A stretch of DNA of 64,000 bases from Chrysomallon squamiferum (taxonomy: Eukaryota > Mollusca > Gastropoda > Neomphalida > Peltospiridae), in the NCBI GenBank assembly GCA_012295275.1, contig CM022670.1, forward strand, positions 7,693,712-7,757,711, in the 5' to 3' direction. This document shows positions 10,884 to 22,770 of this stretch, piece after piece. The translations under genes were made by a program, and so were the position numbers. Positions within the stretch are counted from its first letter, which is position 1; each line of letters begins with the position of its first letter. The notes under the pieces are model-generated. The model saw only the letters and a list, made by a program, of their open reading frames with translations. It ran no database searches and was not told the origin of the DNA.

Positions 10884-12024
10884 TTAATGTAATGGAGGTA
10901 TTTCACATTCCAATGCGTATGTGCCCGTTGTTGGGTAAATCGAGGACGCAAATCGCGAGATCTCGCCAAAATAGCCCTACTTGCAAATTGGTGGGCAAAA
11001 GCAATCATGCTGTAATGGGAGGCCATGACCATTGCTCAGTCATTAACTGTTCCAGTCGCAAAAGTCCGGGAAATGCATACAGAAAACGTGTGTGGGTAAT
11101 CGCTTCACATAGAAACGAAAGAGATTTTAATGTTACTGCAAGCATGAGGGTTTGTTCGGCACATTTTTTAGGTATGAAGCTAGTAAACGACAAGAAACAT
11201 ATGGACTATATACCAACCCTGAATATGGGAAGTGAAACTGTCTTAACACCTTGGATATCAAAAAACAAATGAAATTAATGACCTGGTTCAGATAACTTCG
11301 GATAACAAGAGTTTCAATTATGTTCTTAATTATTCGGTCTACCGCAACTAGTTGAGGTGTTTGTTGCGTGTAGTCACAAATTCTTAGCAGGGGTTGTATG
11401 AGTATGTACGTGTTTTTCTGAGAATATGATTAAAGGTACAATCTTCAATATAACAGTTATATGCTACACCAAAAATAAATGGTTTGTTTATGGTCATTTT
11501 GTCATTATTCGGTCAGAGATGTGACTGCAACAAATGTGTAAATAATCTGGCTGTAAATGGTATTTCTACACAGACTTGCTGTACAAACAAGTTACTGCCC
11601 ATGTTTGAAGTGCGTCTGTGCGGAATTGGCACCTGCTAACCCTTCATCTGGACCTGAATTGTTTTGAGAGGTGGTTTTTCAATTATACTGCGTGTGTTTG
11701 TGTGTACATAAGCAAACAGGGTCCCATTTTTGTAGTTGGGGGACGACAGGCTCGATAACAGTATTTATGAATAATAATATTAAGCTTATATACATTTATA
11801 CAGAAAAATATTATAGGTACATGTATATGGCCTTTATATCATCTAATTCGAAATATGTACATGTTAGTTGCCAAAGTTGAGAGGCTTCGTTATGTCGCCC
11901 ATAACAACCTGTCTGTCACGCCCCTCAATTTTTAGATAGACTAGTTTCAGTCGAGTTTGTCAAGGGACGTTACTCTTCGCGCGAATGCGCAATAGGAGTG
12001 TGAAATATCTCTATTTACATTACG
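10884..12024 (+). mobile_element. THAP-domain DNA transposon, copy 1
   Basis: The left end (about 10,884-10,925) and right end (about 11,983-12,024) are inverted repeats of each other. Reading inward, both show a taatgtaa-like start, then g-atatttcaca or ggtatttcaca, a CC, and a tgcg block. Between them lies a THAP-domain reading frame. P-superfamily transposases have an N-terminal THAP domain, so a P-like element is the natural reading, although no transposase catalytic core remains in these ~1.1 kb. I could not define a target-site duplication. A twin lies at 29,559-30,793. Confidence 0.65.
10892..11272 (+). CDS. THAP zinc-finger protein fragment (transposon-borne)
   Basis: Open frame of 126 residues. 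The first 41 translate the transposon terminus, so the better start is Met42 (11,015), which opens MGGHDHC in the usual THAP manner. A C2CH zinc site is visible: Cys48, Cys53, Cys88 and His91 (C-x4-C, then C-x2-H), with Trp68 and a Pro-Thr-Leu at 108-110 near the AVPTIF position. THAP domains bind DNA; in P-like transposases they recognise the element ends. Nothing resembling an RNase-H-like catalytic domain follows, so this is a DNA-binding remnant or a single exon. Its context inside inverted repeats argues for a transposon origin rather than a host THAP gene. Confidence 0.65.
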   Translation: MEVFHIPMRMCPLLGKSRTQIARSRQNSPTCKLVGKSNHAVMGGHDHCSVINCSSRKSPGNAYRKRVWVIASHRNERDFNVTASMRVCSAHFLGMKLVNDKKHMDYIPTLNMGSETVLTPWISKNK

Positions 12025-12699
12025 TTTTGTTTTCATTAGCTGTAGTATACTCAGTAACTCGTGCAGTTTTGTTCAACTGACCGCGTGGAATTTCGATAAC
12101 GCTACATCATTTTAAAAAATAATTAAAATTTAATACGATCCCGAAAAACATCAACATAATAATAACTGCAGACCAATGATTAACTGGCCATTTAATTTAT
12201 ATTAGAAAACATTACACTTGAAAATAGCTGAAATCTATTTTTTTATATCAAACAACCTTATCAGAAGGATGTAAAAGGAAAATATTTGTTATAATTTCTG
12301 ACTGTAAATTTTTTTTTATTTTTGGTTGCTGTAGACAGACAGACAGCAGGTAAATAGAATGATCTATAGATTAATAGATAGAGAAATATAAAGGTAGATA
12401 AATTGATAGAATTTTAACTGTTGAAATAGTTATGAGTCTCTATCTTTGTCTCTACTTCGCTTGAAATATGTCTTTATCTTTATCTGTCGTTTTATTTGTC
12501 ATTTTATGTTCATTTTTAAACGCAGTGAGCTGGCAATTTCTTATGAAGAAGACATATACTGATAAATTAGTTTTCGTTTATTCTTTTTCTTCTTCTAATT
12601 CTTCTATTGTTGCATGTATGTATTCATACTTATATTATTCACGAATGTATTCACATAAAAAAGACTGTCTCATATTGATTCTTTTGAGCCGGATACATA

Positions 12700-13240
12700 C
12701 GTACAAACATATATACATACATACTGGCCCATATATTATTAATTTATTGGACTTTTTAGAATCAAGTGAGCAGTAAACTGAAGTAATACCATTTCCACAG
12801 AAGGTTTTTCCTTTAAATTGTTTTGTTAGTGACATCGTATGCTTTTCTTAGTGACATAGCTCTGATTTCAAAGGTCATCATTTTTACTTCGAGATATCTC
12901 TTTAGTAAACTTTGAACTATTTTTATTAGACTGATATTTTTGTTGTTGTTGTACTGTGCATTTCTTCGAAATCGTCTTTTATTTTTGACTTATCGTTATC
13001 TTTCTTCGAACTATTGTCGTACACGACACTAGACTAATATTTGCTTTTCTGATATTTATCTCACTTCAGTTTTGTTATGAGTGATAATCCGAGGTGTTTG
13101 TTTAAAACTGTTTAAATTGTATGTCAGTAAAAAGAGTTTACGTTACAAAACTTTGAAATAGACAATGAACGTTATTCTATCAAAATCAGTTCAGTAAACC
13201 TCAACTAGTCAATTGTGACAAAGGTGTATTTTATATAACT
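12700..13240. repeat. R-type spacer repeat, copy 1
   Basis: A spacer of about 450-550 bp that recurs at 15,240-15,665, 20,705-21,135 and 23,275-23,695. Shared marks are a tata-cat-rich left part, agaatcaagta-cgcagtaaa, a ctcgtgcatttctcg-like block and a tttacactaactgaatata-like right end. This copy is the most diverged. Confidence 0.7.
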
Positions 13241-13258
13241 GAATTGCTCAAGTTTGTT

Positions 13259-13445
13259 TTGATGGCCGAACGGTAACGTTGTCCGCCATCGAAGTGCGGG
13301 CGAATGGGTGCTTTCTTTCGCCTCTTTATCAGCGGCCTATGACGGTGTTTGTGAGGTTGTGATTGGACTTTGTCCTCCTGCGCCAGTGCGTTCCCGAATA
13401 TTGTCTGTGTACAGAGTCTAATCAGACGTAGGTAGGGCAGAGAAT
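13259..13445 (+). mobile_element. tRNA-derived SINE-like fragment
   Basis: A GC-rich island in AT-rich DNA. From 13,262, atggccgaacggtaacg resembles a pol III A box of the Leu/Ser-tRNA type, and a tgcgggcgaatggg block some 30 bp later sits where a decayed B box would be. It does not fold as an intact tRNA. It is absent from the duplicated segment near 32 kb. Confidence 0.45.
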
Positions 13446-13541
13446 ATTCAAATCTTAAAATACATATACGTACATACACTGAGACAGATACAGTCATATC
13501 TTTTTTTTTGGTTTAAACATTCATTATGTATTTTGTCACGT

Positions 13542-13554
13542 ATCGGTGTGTGTG

Positions 13555-13589
<35 letters not shown>

Positions 13590-13610
13590 ATGTGTGTGTG
13601 TGTGTGTGCA
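13542..13610. repeat. (TG)n microsatellite
   Basis: Nearly uninterrupted TG dinucleotides. Confidence 0.95.
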
Positions 13611-14040
13611 AACACATAACTTGATTTGTTAAATAATGTTTTTTTTAATTATATATAGGTTTATATATATATGTGTGATGAAAAGAAATACTTTATGTAA
13701 ATTTACCCTCTTGCTTTATAATATTATACTTATTTTACCACAATTTTTTCAAATTATTTTTGTATTTTTTCTTAAATTATCTTTTTATTGAAACTATTTT
13801 AGAGTCTCTAATTAACATGTATAGACCAGCTGACCACATAAATCAAACCAGTATTTTATCATTTTTATCATGTGTATTGTAATTTTACACTCTAATAAAA
13901 AAAAAAAATAAAAAAAAAATTAACCAGCGAATCTGATTTAGAATAATTAATTGTTTAAGTTAGAAACGTATCAAGTTTATTTTCCGTTGTATTAAAATGA
14001 TTTTGTTATTTATTCAATATTTATTTATTGGAGGTTTTCG

Positions 14041-14394
14041 TTGTTGTTCTTGATGATGTTTATTTTTATTTATTCTGAATTTGGGACATGGTCTGCTGGG
14101 GAAAGAATGAACGGCATTACTTTTAGTAAACAGTAAAACAAATAAGAAACATAAAATTAGTATCATTTTAAGTTAAGAGCAGTGTCTCATATTTGCTTTT
14201 TAATATTAATTCTACAGCAGACAAATATTACAAAGTTTTTTGAATAATGTGTAAAAATTACTCGTCAGTATTCAAAAGACAAAAACAAATGTATATATGA
14301 AGAAAGAAATACAAAAAGAAAAGGAAAGGAAAGACTGAATAATTAAAGAAATAATAATAACGAAGTAAACTAAAACTGGATTATTTACCTTAAG

Positions 14395-14439
<45 letters not shown>

Positions 14440-14450
14440 TGTGTGTTGGT
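14041..14450 (-). repeat. Duplicated copy of the paramyosin 3' flank
   Basis: Matches 32,738-33,190, the region just downstream of the paramyosin stop codon. Shared marks are a well conserved ~45 bp block (14,075-14,125), a gagcagtg-tca block, a tgaataattaaagaaataat block, and a TG repeat at 14,397-14,446. Similarity stops in the TG repeat, before any paramyosin coding sequence. Confidence 0.8.
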
Positions 14451-16590
14451 GGATCATTTTGAAGAAATCACAGTTAAGTAAATCCTCATTCTCGATTCCA
14501 AAACTAAAACTAAAAAAACCGTTTGGAATAAATGTTGAATCGGGCAAATGTTAAGACAGAGAGATAAAATAATTTCCCCAATAATTTATGTTGACATTAG
14601 TAAAATTGTGAAGGAACAATATTTTAATTTACTGATTACCATGAAAAATCCAATAACAACACGTCCCGTTATAGATTACAATAAAAAAAAACTCAAGTCT
14701 AATAGACATTTTAGTCTCAAAGCTATTTTCTGAATAGTATGCCTGTATAACGTCATGTTCCCAAAGGATTTACGAATTAATTCGATAAAAGGTGCGTAGA
14801 TCTTTTGAAATGTATTTTTTGGAATGTTTCTGTTTTTAAAATGTTACATATTTTTTTTACAGACTTGAAGAAAAGATACCTTCTAAACACTGTTTGAAAT
14901 AATTTGAATTAGATTCTTGAAATGTATTTGTTTTTAGAAGTGTATTTATATTAAATGTTACATTATTTGTACAATTATAGAAAGGCTATTTTCAAAATAG
15001 TTATTAAAATAGAAATGTACTGTTTTCTTCTAGAAATGTATAACTGAACAAGTCTGAACGCTCTTGTATATAGCTTTGAAATGTTTTATGCATTAAAATA
15101 TATGTCTTAAAATTTGATAACAAAATAATTAATATACAAGCAAAGGACCAAAGCACACTGCAATAAACGTTACAATGATCAACTTTAATTTTTTTCATAA
15201 TAAAAAAAATGTCCTGTACCAATCCGAGGTTTAATTCTTAAATCCAAACATACATACACGTAGGCCCATTTATTATTCATTTCTTTCTTTCTTAGAATCA
15301 AGTACGCAGTAAACTGAAGTAATGCAATTTCCAGAGAAGCTTGTTCTCTGTGTATTTCCTACTTCTACAGTTCTGACGACAAAGGCAATCAGCTTGACTT
15401 CGAAAATTGTCAGCTATTTTTTTTATTAGGCTCGTGCATTTCTCGGAAATTGTCTTTTGTTTATAGTTTATTGTGATCTCTTTTTTTAGCTGAATTGTCA
15501 CATATCTCACTATACTAGTATTTGTATTTATGTAACTGATATTCATGCGTAATAAACCAAGCTGTTATTCATCAAAATCAGCTAGTGAAGCGTGACAAAG
15601 TTGTGTTCTATATTTCTTTACACTAACTGAATATAATTTATTTCTTAACAGAGGAAGGTATATTCATACAAACATTCAAGCATTTATATGTACATACATG
15701 CATACATTTATACATACACACACATTCATACATACATACGTACATATCCACATAGACAAACATACATACATACATATGCATACTTACACATACATACCTA
15801 CATATGCATAAACACATATATGTACACACACACACATACACACAAACACATATCTACTTTACATACTTGAACTCTAATAATGTCAGTTTGCACGTTTACA
15901 TGATATAAATCACACACAATATTAATTTTAATTTTAATCTTTCCTTTTCTAAATATTGTACAGTAAACTGCACAGTAAGAAGTAAAGCCAATACTTGCCT
16001 TAGCTTTAAATAAACTGCTTGAAAAGAATGTTGTGAGAAAAAGGGAAAAAAGTTACAAAAATCTGGGCATAAAAGATCAAAAGTTATATAATTATCCCAT
16101 AATGGGTTCCTAAAATGATATATATTTGTATATTAAGATGGTATTATCTACATCTGTCTACTTAGTCCTATTTTCTTTTTACTGAATCCAAGAAACCATT
16201 CTCATTTACAAGATGACTACTTCTGAGCAGAAAAAAAATTAGAAGAAAAAAAGATAATAATAGTGTGCCAGAGAGAAAAAAAGGAGAAAAATCATTTGAC
16301 AAAATTTTATATTCGTAAAGAGTGATTGACAAGCGTCGTCAGTATCTGGATTTCTTCTGATAACATTCTAAGGTGAACAAAGTGACGATATTCGTTGATA
16401 TTTGAGGATAATCTTCGCCCTCCTTTCTTATAGACCACATTATGGACCGGACCTGTTTCAGGGAATCGAGTCATTTATGATGAGACAAAATAATACAGAA
16501 AAACTGATCTGACAGATAGCTTTGACAACATATAAAACCAATTCTTTAAAAATGTCTAGTTTCCTTTCAGAAATGTTTTTTTCCCTCACT
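14451..16590. other. Spacer with R- and S-type repeats, no gene seen
   Basis: An AT-rich stretch to 15,240, then an R-type repeat (15,240-15,665), TACA/TATG microsatellites (15,665-15,850), an S-type repeat (about 15,880-16,050) and LRAT intron-3-like flank leading to relic P3. Confidence 0.65.
15240..15665. repeat. R-type spacer repeat, copy 2
   Basis: Parallel to 20,705-21,135 and 23,275-23,695, including the gctcgtgcatttctcggaaa block and the tttctta-acagaggaagg end. Confidence 0.8.
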
Positions 16591-16596
16591 TTTGTG

Positions 16597-16712
16597 CTCT
16601 TTTTAACCATATTTGCACCAGCTGTCAAAGTGCTTGCAAATGTTTGAAGCTACAATGTACTTAGCAAAGGTTTCAGTCCAACATTCGATTTTACTCTCTT
16701 CACAATTTCTTT
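16597..16712 (-). pseudogene. LRAT exon 3 relic P3
   Basis: The minus strand resembles exon 3 of the intact copies, but the Cys-Glu-His block is disrupted, small deletions shift the frame, and no partner exons are nearby. It is followed by a diverged F-type flank. Confidence 0.7.
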
Positions 16713-17499
16713 AGTTTTCTTATTGTTCTTTCTTTTTCATCTCTCATTTTTCTTTTTCTTTCTTCCTCTGTCTCTCAAAGCGTTTGTTCCTTCCTCGGTT
16801 TTTATCTTTTCTTTCACACAATTCACAATGCTAAGTAAGATAATACTCTTTAGCGATGAAGTCGTTTGTGTTTAGTATTTGTTTAAAAACTGTTCTCTGA
16901 CCTTATTTTTATTATTTACTTACTTATTTATTTAAATTTCTAAATATAACGCTGTAAAAAAAAATATATTACATTGAAGTACCATCATTATCCTGCCAAC
17001 AGTTTGTTACAGGTCACCAAGTTTTGTCCTCATAATGTATATACATATCTCGTTTCCCTTTGTATTGCAGATAAAGGAAAATTACCTACTTATTTCTATA
17101 CGTCAATCTAATCCTCAGGAATCTACGTTAGGTTACAATTCTTCGTGCAGAAATCCAATGTTAATAACCCACCAAGCAACAAAGACTTATTCACATATCA
17201 AAGCTCTGTACATATGTATACTTACATACATATATATTAAAAAACCTAAAAAAAAAAACAATTTAAAAACCTCCACAAGCACATAACATTTAAGTCAGTC
17301 AACAATTTTAAATACTGTAGTCAGACAATGTCTTTTCTTTTTATCTTTTTTTTCCGTCCGTTTAAACATTCACATCATATAAAGAACACACAATAATATT
17401 TGTCATTAAGTCATTTCAACTTTTCTTACTCAAAATATTGTACAGTAAACTGCACAGTAATAGTAAAGCCAATATAATAAAACCTGGTTTTCTGTAACA

Positions 17500-17720
17500 A
17501 TTTTATTTTAATATTTTCGAAGATAAACAAACTAAACTAAAAGAAAACGTCCACCACCACCAAAAATAGTGTTAAACATTTTAATATAAGCAATGTTTTG
17601 TGAATAAAGAAAATTAAATTAAAATATCAAAACATTCTAGTTTTATCAAAGATTTAGTTAATTATAAAATGACTGAAAGGTACAAAATTTGTGTGAACTC
17701 TTTTTAACATCTCTGGTTAG
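17500..17720. repeat. Left arm of a 221 bp inverted repeat
   Basis: Its reverse complement is at 18,547-18,767 with about 92% identity by eye. The same flank family appears singly near 960-1085 and 25,735-25,870. Confidence 0.9.
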
Positions 17721-17794
17721 GAATATCATTAAATGATATAACATTCTTTTTTAGTTTCATAAAATGTTTTAAAAGACAGATCTGTTCAAGTTAA

Positions 17795-17827
<33 letters not shown>

Positions 17828-18029
17828 TTATTTTTAAATATTTGGTTAAAAATCAATAACATATAGATTTTTTCGGTTATAGTTCTTCAAAAAAGAAAAT
17901 GATAATAATATATACATATATTTAAAAAAAAAAAAACTGGATTAGACTGACAAATGGAAAAAGAAGTCTTTAGTTAATTCTTTAAAAAACAAACTTAAAA
18001 GCAGTGTCAAATTGAAAACTGTCTCTTGA

Positions 18030-19544
18030 TTACTGAGGTAATCCTCTAGCGTCGGAAGCTAAGGTTCTTGCAGTCTCGCTGAAAAAACCTGCAGACGATC
18101 CAAGTAGATAACCAGCATATTTAGATACAGAGGCCATTCCCTTCGCCACCGTTGCTACCTGTTAAAAACAAAAAAGATCTTCCGATAGCATTAAGTTATC
18201 TATTTACTGCAGTACCAGTTTCATTAAATTACTAAAACACTACAGCAGCTTAGTCGCACGTTATATCAGTACTGGTAAACAGAATATTTCTAATAATGAC
18301 GATACGTAGGACAAATTAAATACATGACTATTACAACAGACCCTGATCTTTCCAACGTCCTGTCTACACATCTTGTGTCATTGTTGTAATCAATAGAAGT
18401 ATTTTCTAATATTCAAGATGGTATTATCTACATGTTTGTACTTTGTCCTATTTTCATTTTATTGAATGAAGCAAAATCATTCTCGTTCAATTATGAATAT
18501 TTATAAATGAAGGGGGGGTGGAAGTAATAAACTATACAGGAAAAAACTAACCAGAGATGATTAAAAAAATTCATACAGATTTTGTGCCTTTCAGTCATCT
18601 TATAACTAACTAAATGTTTGATGAAACTAGAATGTTTTGATTTTTTAATTTAATTTTCTTTATTCACAAAACATTGCTTAAATTAAAATATTTATCACTA
18701 TTTTTGCTGGTGGTGGACGTTTTCTTTTAGCTTTGTTTGTTTATCTTCGAAAATATTAAAATAAAATTTTAGCGGGTCTCATTGAGCTCAAAGAATATGT
18801 ATAAAATATTACATTAAGTCAAAAACATTGATCTCAAAGATATCTATCATTAAAAGAATGAACAAAATTTCTTTAAAAATATTTCTTTTGCTCGTGAGAT
18901 CTATCATTTAAAATAAATCACCTGTGTACTTGATTTGTCACCGTATCTGCACCAGCGGGCAAAGTGTTCGCAGTTGTTTTTAGAAACATGGTATTGACCA
19001 AACGTGTTTTGTCCAATCATTGATCTCGCTCGGTTCACAATTTCACTTTCGCTGAACGGACTACACATACAAGTAAGAAATGTAATTGTTGGTTTTAACA
19101 GATTCATAAATTGTTATACCATATAAACATTGTTTCTGCTAAATATTTTACATGAAAAATTTGTGCCTGATTATTCCTTTTAGTTTCTGATTACTGTTAC
19201 AGGTTCTTTATTGAAATAATATATACTCCATATTTAGGTGAAATCAGAAATCTACATTGCAATACCTTTTTTGACAGATTTGTTTAAAAATCTAATATGA
19301 AATAAAATAATATTTGACAATTACCTTTTCCCAGAATCAATCGTATACGGCGATCCATTTCTAACATCTTCAAAATAGTTTTCAGTAATAGAGCTGTCGC
19401 CGTTTAAGTGAACAACTTTTCCATTTCCTAAAAAACCCCAGAAAATAAATATAAAATAGGAAAGTATTACAAACCAAATGCAAAGTTCAAGATAATTCAG
19501 AGACATATGAGATAATGCATACGTGAAACTTATGAACAGAGATT

Positions 19545-19580
<36 letters not shown>

Positions 19581-19708
19581 GAGCGAGGGATATGCATATA
19601 TATGTATCAAACAAGAAATCAGTATAATGTAAGCTTACCAACATAAACCGCGTCATGATGGAAGAATGGGTTGCGTTTGAATATTATTATATCTCCTGGT
19701 TCTGGCAT
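18030..19708 (-). CDS. LRAT-domain acyltransferase-like protein, copy D (four exons)
   Basis: Exons in gene order: 19639-19708, 19325-19427, 18922-19060, 18030-18158. Phases match (1, 2, 0); 146 residues. It starts MPEPGDIIIF. Exon 1 is one codon longer than in copies A, C and E, giving FFHHDAVYVG, with His18 the likely catalytic His. KVVH carries His30 and KNNCEHFARWCRYG carries Cys88. The core is therefore intact but diverged from A, C and E (SMIGQNTFGQYHVSK against SKxGxxKFGxYxVAT), making this the oldest-looking intact copy. The C-terminal exon is short (42 residues) and lacks the Ala-rich repeat seen in copy C. Intron 3 contains one arm of a long inverted repeat whose other arm lies beyond the stop codon, so the last exon sits in the loop of a potential hairpin. 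Confidence 0.82.
18547..18767. repeat. Right arm of the 221 bp inverted repeat, in intron 3 of copy D
   Basis: Reverse complement of 17,500-17,720 with about 16-17 mismatches and one small gap counted by eye. It lies inside the intron between exons 3 and 4 of copy D. Confidence 0.9.
19547..19579. repeat. (TG)n microsatellite in intron 1 of copy D
   Basis: A TG run between exons 1 and 2 of copy D. Confidence 0.95.
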
Positions 19709-20704
19709 TGTTGATCTGAGCTGGAATGTTTTCGAAGTCACCTCAAGAACGAAACGTATGATAAAACCGGTTTGTCAGCTTGTTCGTTTGAGATCTGCTT
19801 AAACTGAAATTCTTCCTGCTTCTCAGGAATTAACACTTAACTCGAAATGTCAAAGGTGAAAGATGATTAAGCATGAATCGTGATTTCTTGTCTAATTGAT
19901 ATGAAATGTGAAAAGCACAGTGTGTAACAAAAAATTAAGATATCAAAAAAAAGAAGAAGAAAAGCTTTCTAGTGTCTGAGTTTGTTTATATTTGTGTGTG
20001 TGTGTGCGTGTTAATGAACAATTTTTTTTCTTGTATCTTTCAATATCAGTCTGTTCATTTCTCTTGTCTCTCTAAATTGTAATCAGTAGATGAACAATGA
20101 TATAATACTAGTTAGAGGTGGAATGAATTGTTTCGGTTATGTCTTTCAAACTCTAATTAATTTATTTATTTATTTATTTTATTTTATTTTTATTTATTAG
20201 AAGATAACGCAAATAAAGTATATTAAATTAAAGTAGCAAAATTTTAATTTTCTATTTACAGAGTAAACGTATTTTCGTGGTAAACGCACTTTACATGTCA
20301 TAAAGGTTTGGCTTTGTGTAAATATACTTCTCAAAGGAAGTTAAAAGTCGAAGGAATTTTTGATCATTTTTTGGAAGCATTGTTTTATTTTAGGCAAGAT
20401 AGGGCCAGAATATTAACCTTTGTGTTGTCATTTGGACGAAAGACATCACATTATTAAGGGGCATGCAAGTATTTCCCTTATCTTTAGAACATTTTAAGTT
20501 AACCCAGAATTCCTTTGCATGGAAGCAAATACATAGTGTGACTAAACTGACAACCTGTCTCGATACACCCACTGTCAAACCTCGCGCCCCATTTGCATGT
20601 GCTTAGCATTAGTGTAATTCAATGCATGCCAATTTTAGCTATAAAAGAGATGAGCATGATTAATTTTTTAAATAATAAAAATGTACGGTACTAATTCGTT
20701 ATTT

Positions 20705-21135
20705 AATTCTTAAATACATATATACATACACACACACCGGCCAATATATTATTCATTTTTTTCTTTTATCAGAATCAAGTACGGAGTAAATTAAAGTAAT
20801 ACAATTTCCAAGGAAGCTTTTTCTTTGTGTCTTTTCTAGATGCACAGCTCTGAGGTCAAAGGCCATTAGTTTTACCTCGAAACTTGTCAGCTATTTTTAC
20901 TAGGCTCGTGTATTTCTCGAATATTGTCTTTTGTTCATAGTTTACGTGATCTCTTTGTTTCGCAGAAATGTAACATATCTCACTAAACTAGTATTAGTAT
21001 TCATGTAACTGATATTCATGCGTCGTAAACCGAGCTGTTACTCTGTGAAGATCCACTAGTCAAATGTGACGAACCTGACTTTTATATTTCTTTACGCTAA
21101 CTGAATATAATTTATTTTCTTAATAGAGGAAGGAA
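20705..21135. repeat. R-type spacer repeat, copy 3
   Basis: Parallel to the copies at 15,240 and 23,275. Confidence 0.8.
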
Positions 21136-21727
21136 AATTCATACATACATACATACATACACATATACACATTCACACACATACATACCTATATATGCAT
21201 ACACACATATATGTACACACATGTATCTACTTTACATACTTGTACAACATTATGTTAATTTTAATTTTTTCAAAATATTGTTCAGCAAACTGCACAATAA
21301 TAGTAAAGCCAATACTTGCTTTAGCTTTAAATAAACTGCTTGTAAAGAATGTTGTGAGAAAAAAAAAAGTGGGCATAAAAAATCAAAAGTTATATAATTA
21401 TCCCATATTTCTGGGTTTCTAAACCGATATATATTTGTATATTGAGATTGTATTATCTGCATGTTTCTATTTTGTCCTATTTTATTTTTAGTGATACAAA
21501 GGGAAACCGGTTTCATTTAATCATGACTACTGCTGAGCAGAAAAAAAAAATTAGAAGAAAAAAAGATAATAATAGTGTGTCAGAGAGAAAAAAGGAGAAA
21601 AATCAGAAACACTGATCTGACAAATAGCTTTGAAAACATATTAAAACAATTCTTTAAAAATGTCTAGTTTCATTTAAGAAATGTTTTATCTCTCTCACTT
21701 ATAGTTAAAACAACTCATCTGTTTTGT

Positions 21728-21848
21728 GCTCTTTTTACCGTATCTGTAACAGTTGTCAAAGTGCTGGCAATTGTTTGAAGCTGCATTGTACTTAGCAAAA
21801 GTTTCGTGTCCATCTTTCGATTTTACTCTCTTCGCAGTTCTTTAGTTT
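21728..21848 (-). pseudogene. LRAT exon 3 relic P4
   Basis: Degraded exon 3 on the minus strand. The Cys-Glu-His region is altered and the frame is closed. A diverged F-type flank (ctttctttttcgtctctc block) follows, as for P2, P3 and P5. Confidence 0.7.
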
Positions 21849-22122
21849 TATTTTGTTCTTTCTTTTTCGTCTCTCTTTTTTCTTTTTCTTTCTTCCTCTG
21901 TTTGTCTCTCAAATAGACATTCAAAGTTAATTAACTTTTTGATCTTTTATTTTTTAAATATTTAGTTAAAAAATGGGTAGAATTTAAATAACTAGTTCTT
22001 CAAAATGTTTAAATAATAATAAAATATGTATATATTATTAACAAAAGCTAGAATTAGACAGACAAAATGAAAAAGAAACTTTTAGCTAATTCTGTTCAAA
22101 AATGGTGTCTAACACAAAACTG

Positions 22123-22770
22123 TCTCTGTAATTAGTGGAATGTTCCTATAATTCTGGAAGCAAAGAGGGATAATATTCCGCTTCACGTCGCTGCAGACCC
22201 TGTTCATGCAGACAGTGCACCTAGCGCGGCAGATCCAGAACCAGCTGATCCTAATAAAGCTGCTGTTGTAGCTCCCACTGATGCTACATGTTAAAAAAAA
22301 TGGATCTTCTGATAGTTTTAACTGAAGTATCAGTTTTGTTAAATTACAAAAACACTGCAGCAGCTTAGTTACGCGTTGTATCACTACTGGTAAACAAAAT
22401 ATTTCCAGTAATGAAGATAGATAGAAAACATTAAATACATGAGTATTACACCACACCCTGACCTTTTCAACATCCTATCTATACATCTTGTGTCACTGTG
22501 GTAATCCACAGAAGTATTTTCTAGCATTAAGGATGGTATTATCTACATGTGTGTACTTTGTCCTATTGCCTTTTAATCAATCAAGCAAACTCGTTCTCAT
22601 TTAGTTATGACTACTTCTGAATGAGATCACAGAGGAAAAATAATAATAACTTGTACAAGAAAAAAAAAGGAGAAAATTATACAAAATATTATATTAAGTC
22701 AAAAGTACTGATCTCGTAGAAATCTATTTTTAACAGCATAAACAAAATTTCTTTAAAAATGAAATATGAT
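22123..22770 (-). pseudogene. Truncated LRAT copy: orphan exon 4 joined to upstream flank
   Basis: About 22,132-22,293 is clearly exon 4 of the copy-C type (Ala-rich tail), but the acceptor that reads cag before GTA-GCA in the intact copies reads cat here. Sequence continues into intron 3 (to about 22,750), then jumps to DNA that lies upstream of exon 1 in other copies (aaggtttggccttgaa block at about 22,785). Exons 1-3 have been deleted. Confidence 0.8.

Larger units (their letters stand above)
12025..14040. other. Spacer with R-type repeat, SINE-like fragment and TG repeat
   Basis: No gene is supported. In order: transposon flank with agat/acag repeats (about 12,335-12,400), an R-type repeat (12,700-13,240), a GC-rich tRNA-like fragment (13,259-13,445), a TG microsatellite (13,542-13,610), and a further partial array unit at about 13,620-14,040. 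Confidence 0.65.
19709..22125. other. Spacer with R- and S-type repeats and relic P4
   Basis: Upstream flank of copy D, then AT-rich DNA, a short less AT-rich part at about 20,340-20,600 with no recognisable protein, an R-type repeat (20,705-21,135), TACA microsatellite, an S-type repeat (about 21,270-21,370), and LRAT intron-3-like DNA. Confidence 0.65.

Noticed and set aside
13259-13330. Functional tRNA gene
   Set aside because: The A-box-like part is good, but no cloverleaf with a proper acceptor stem or B box could be drawn.
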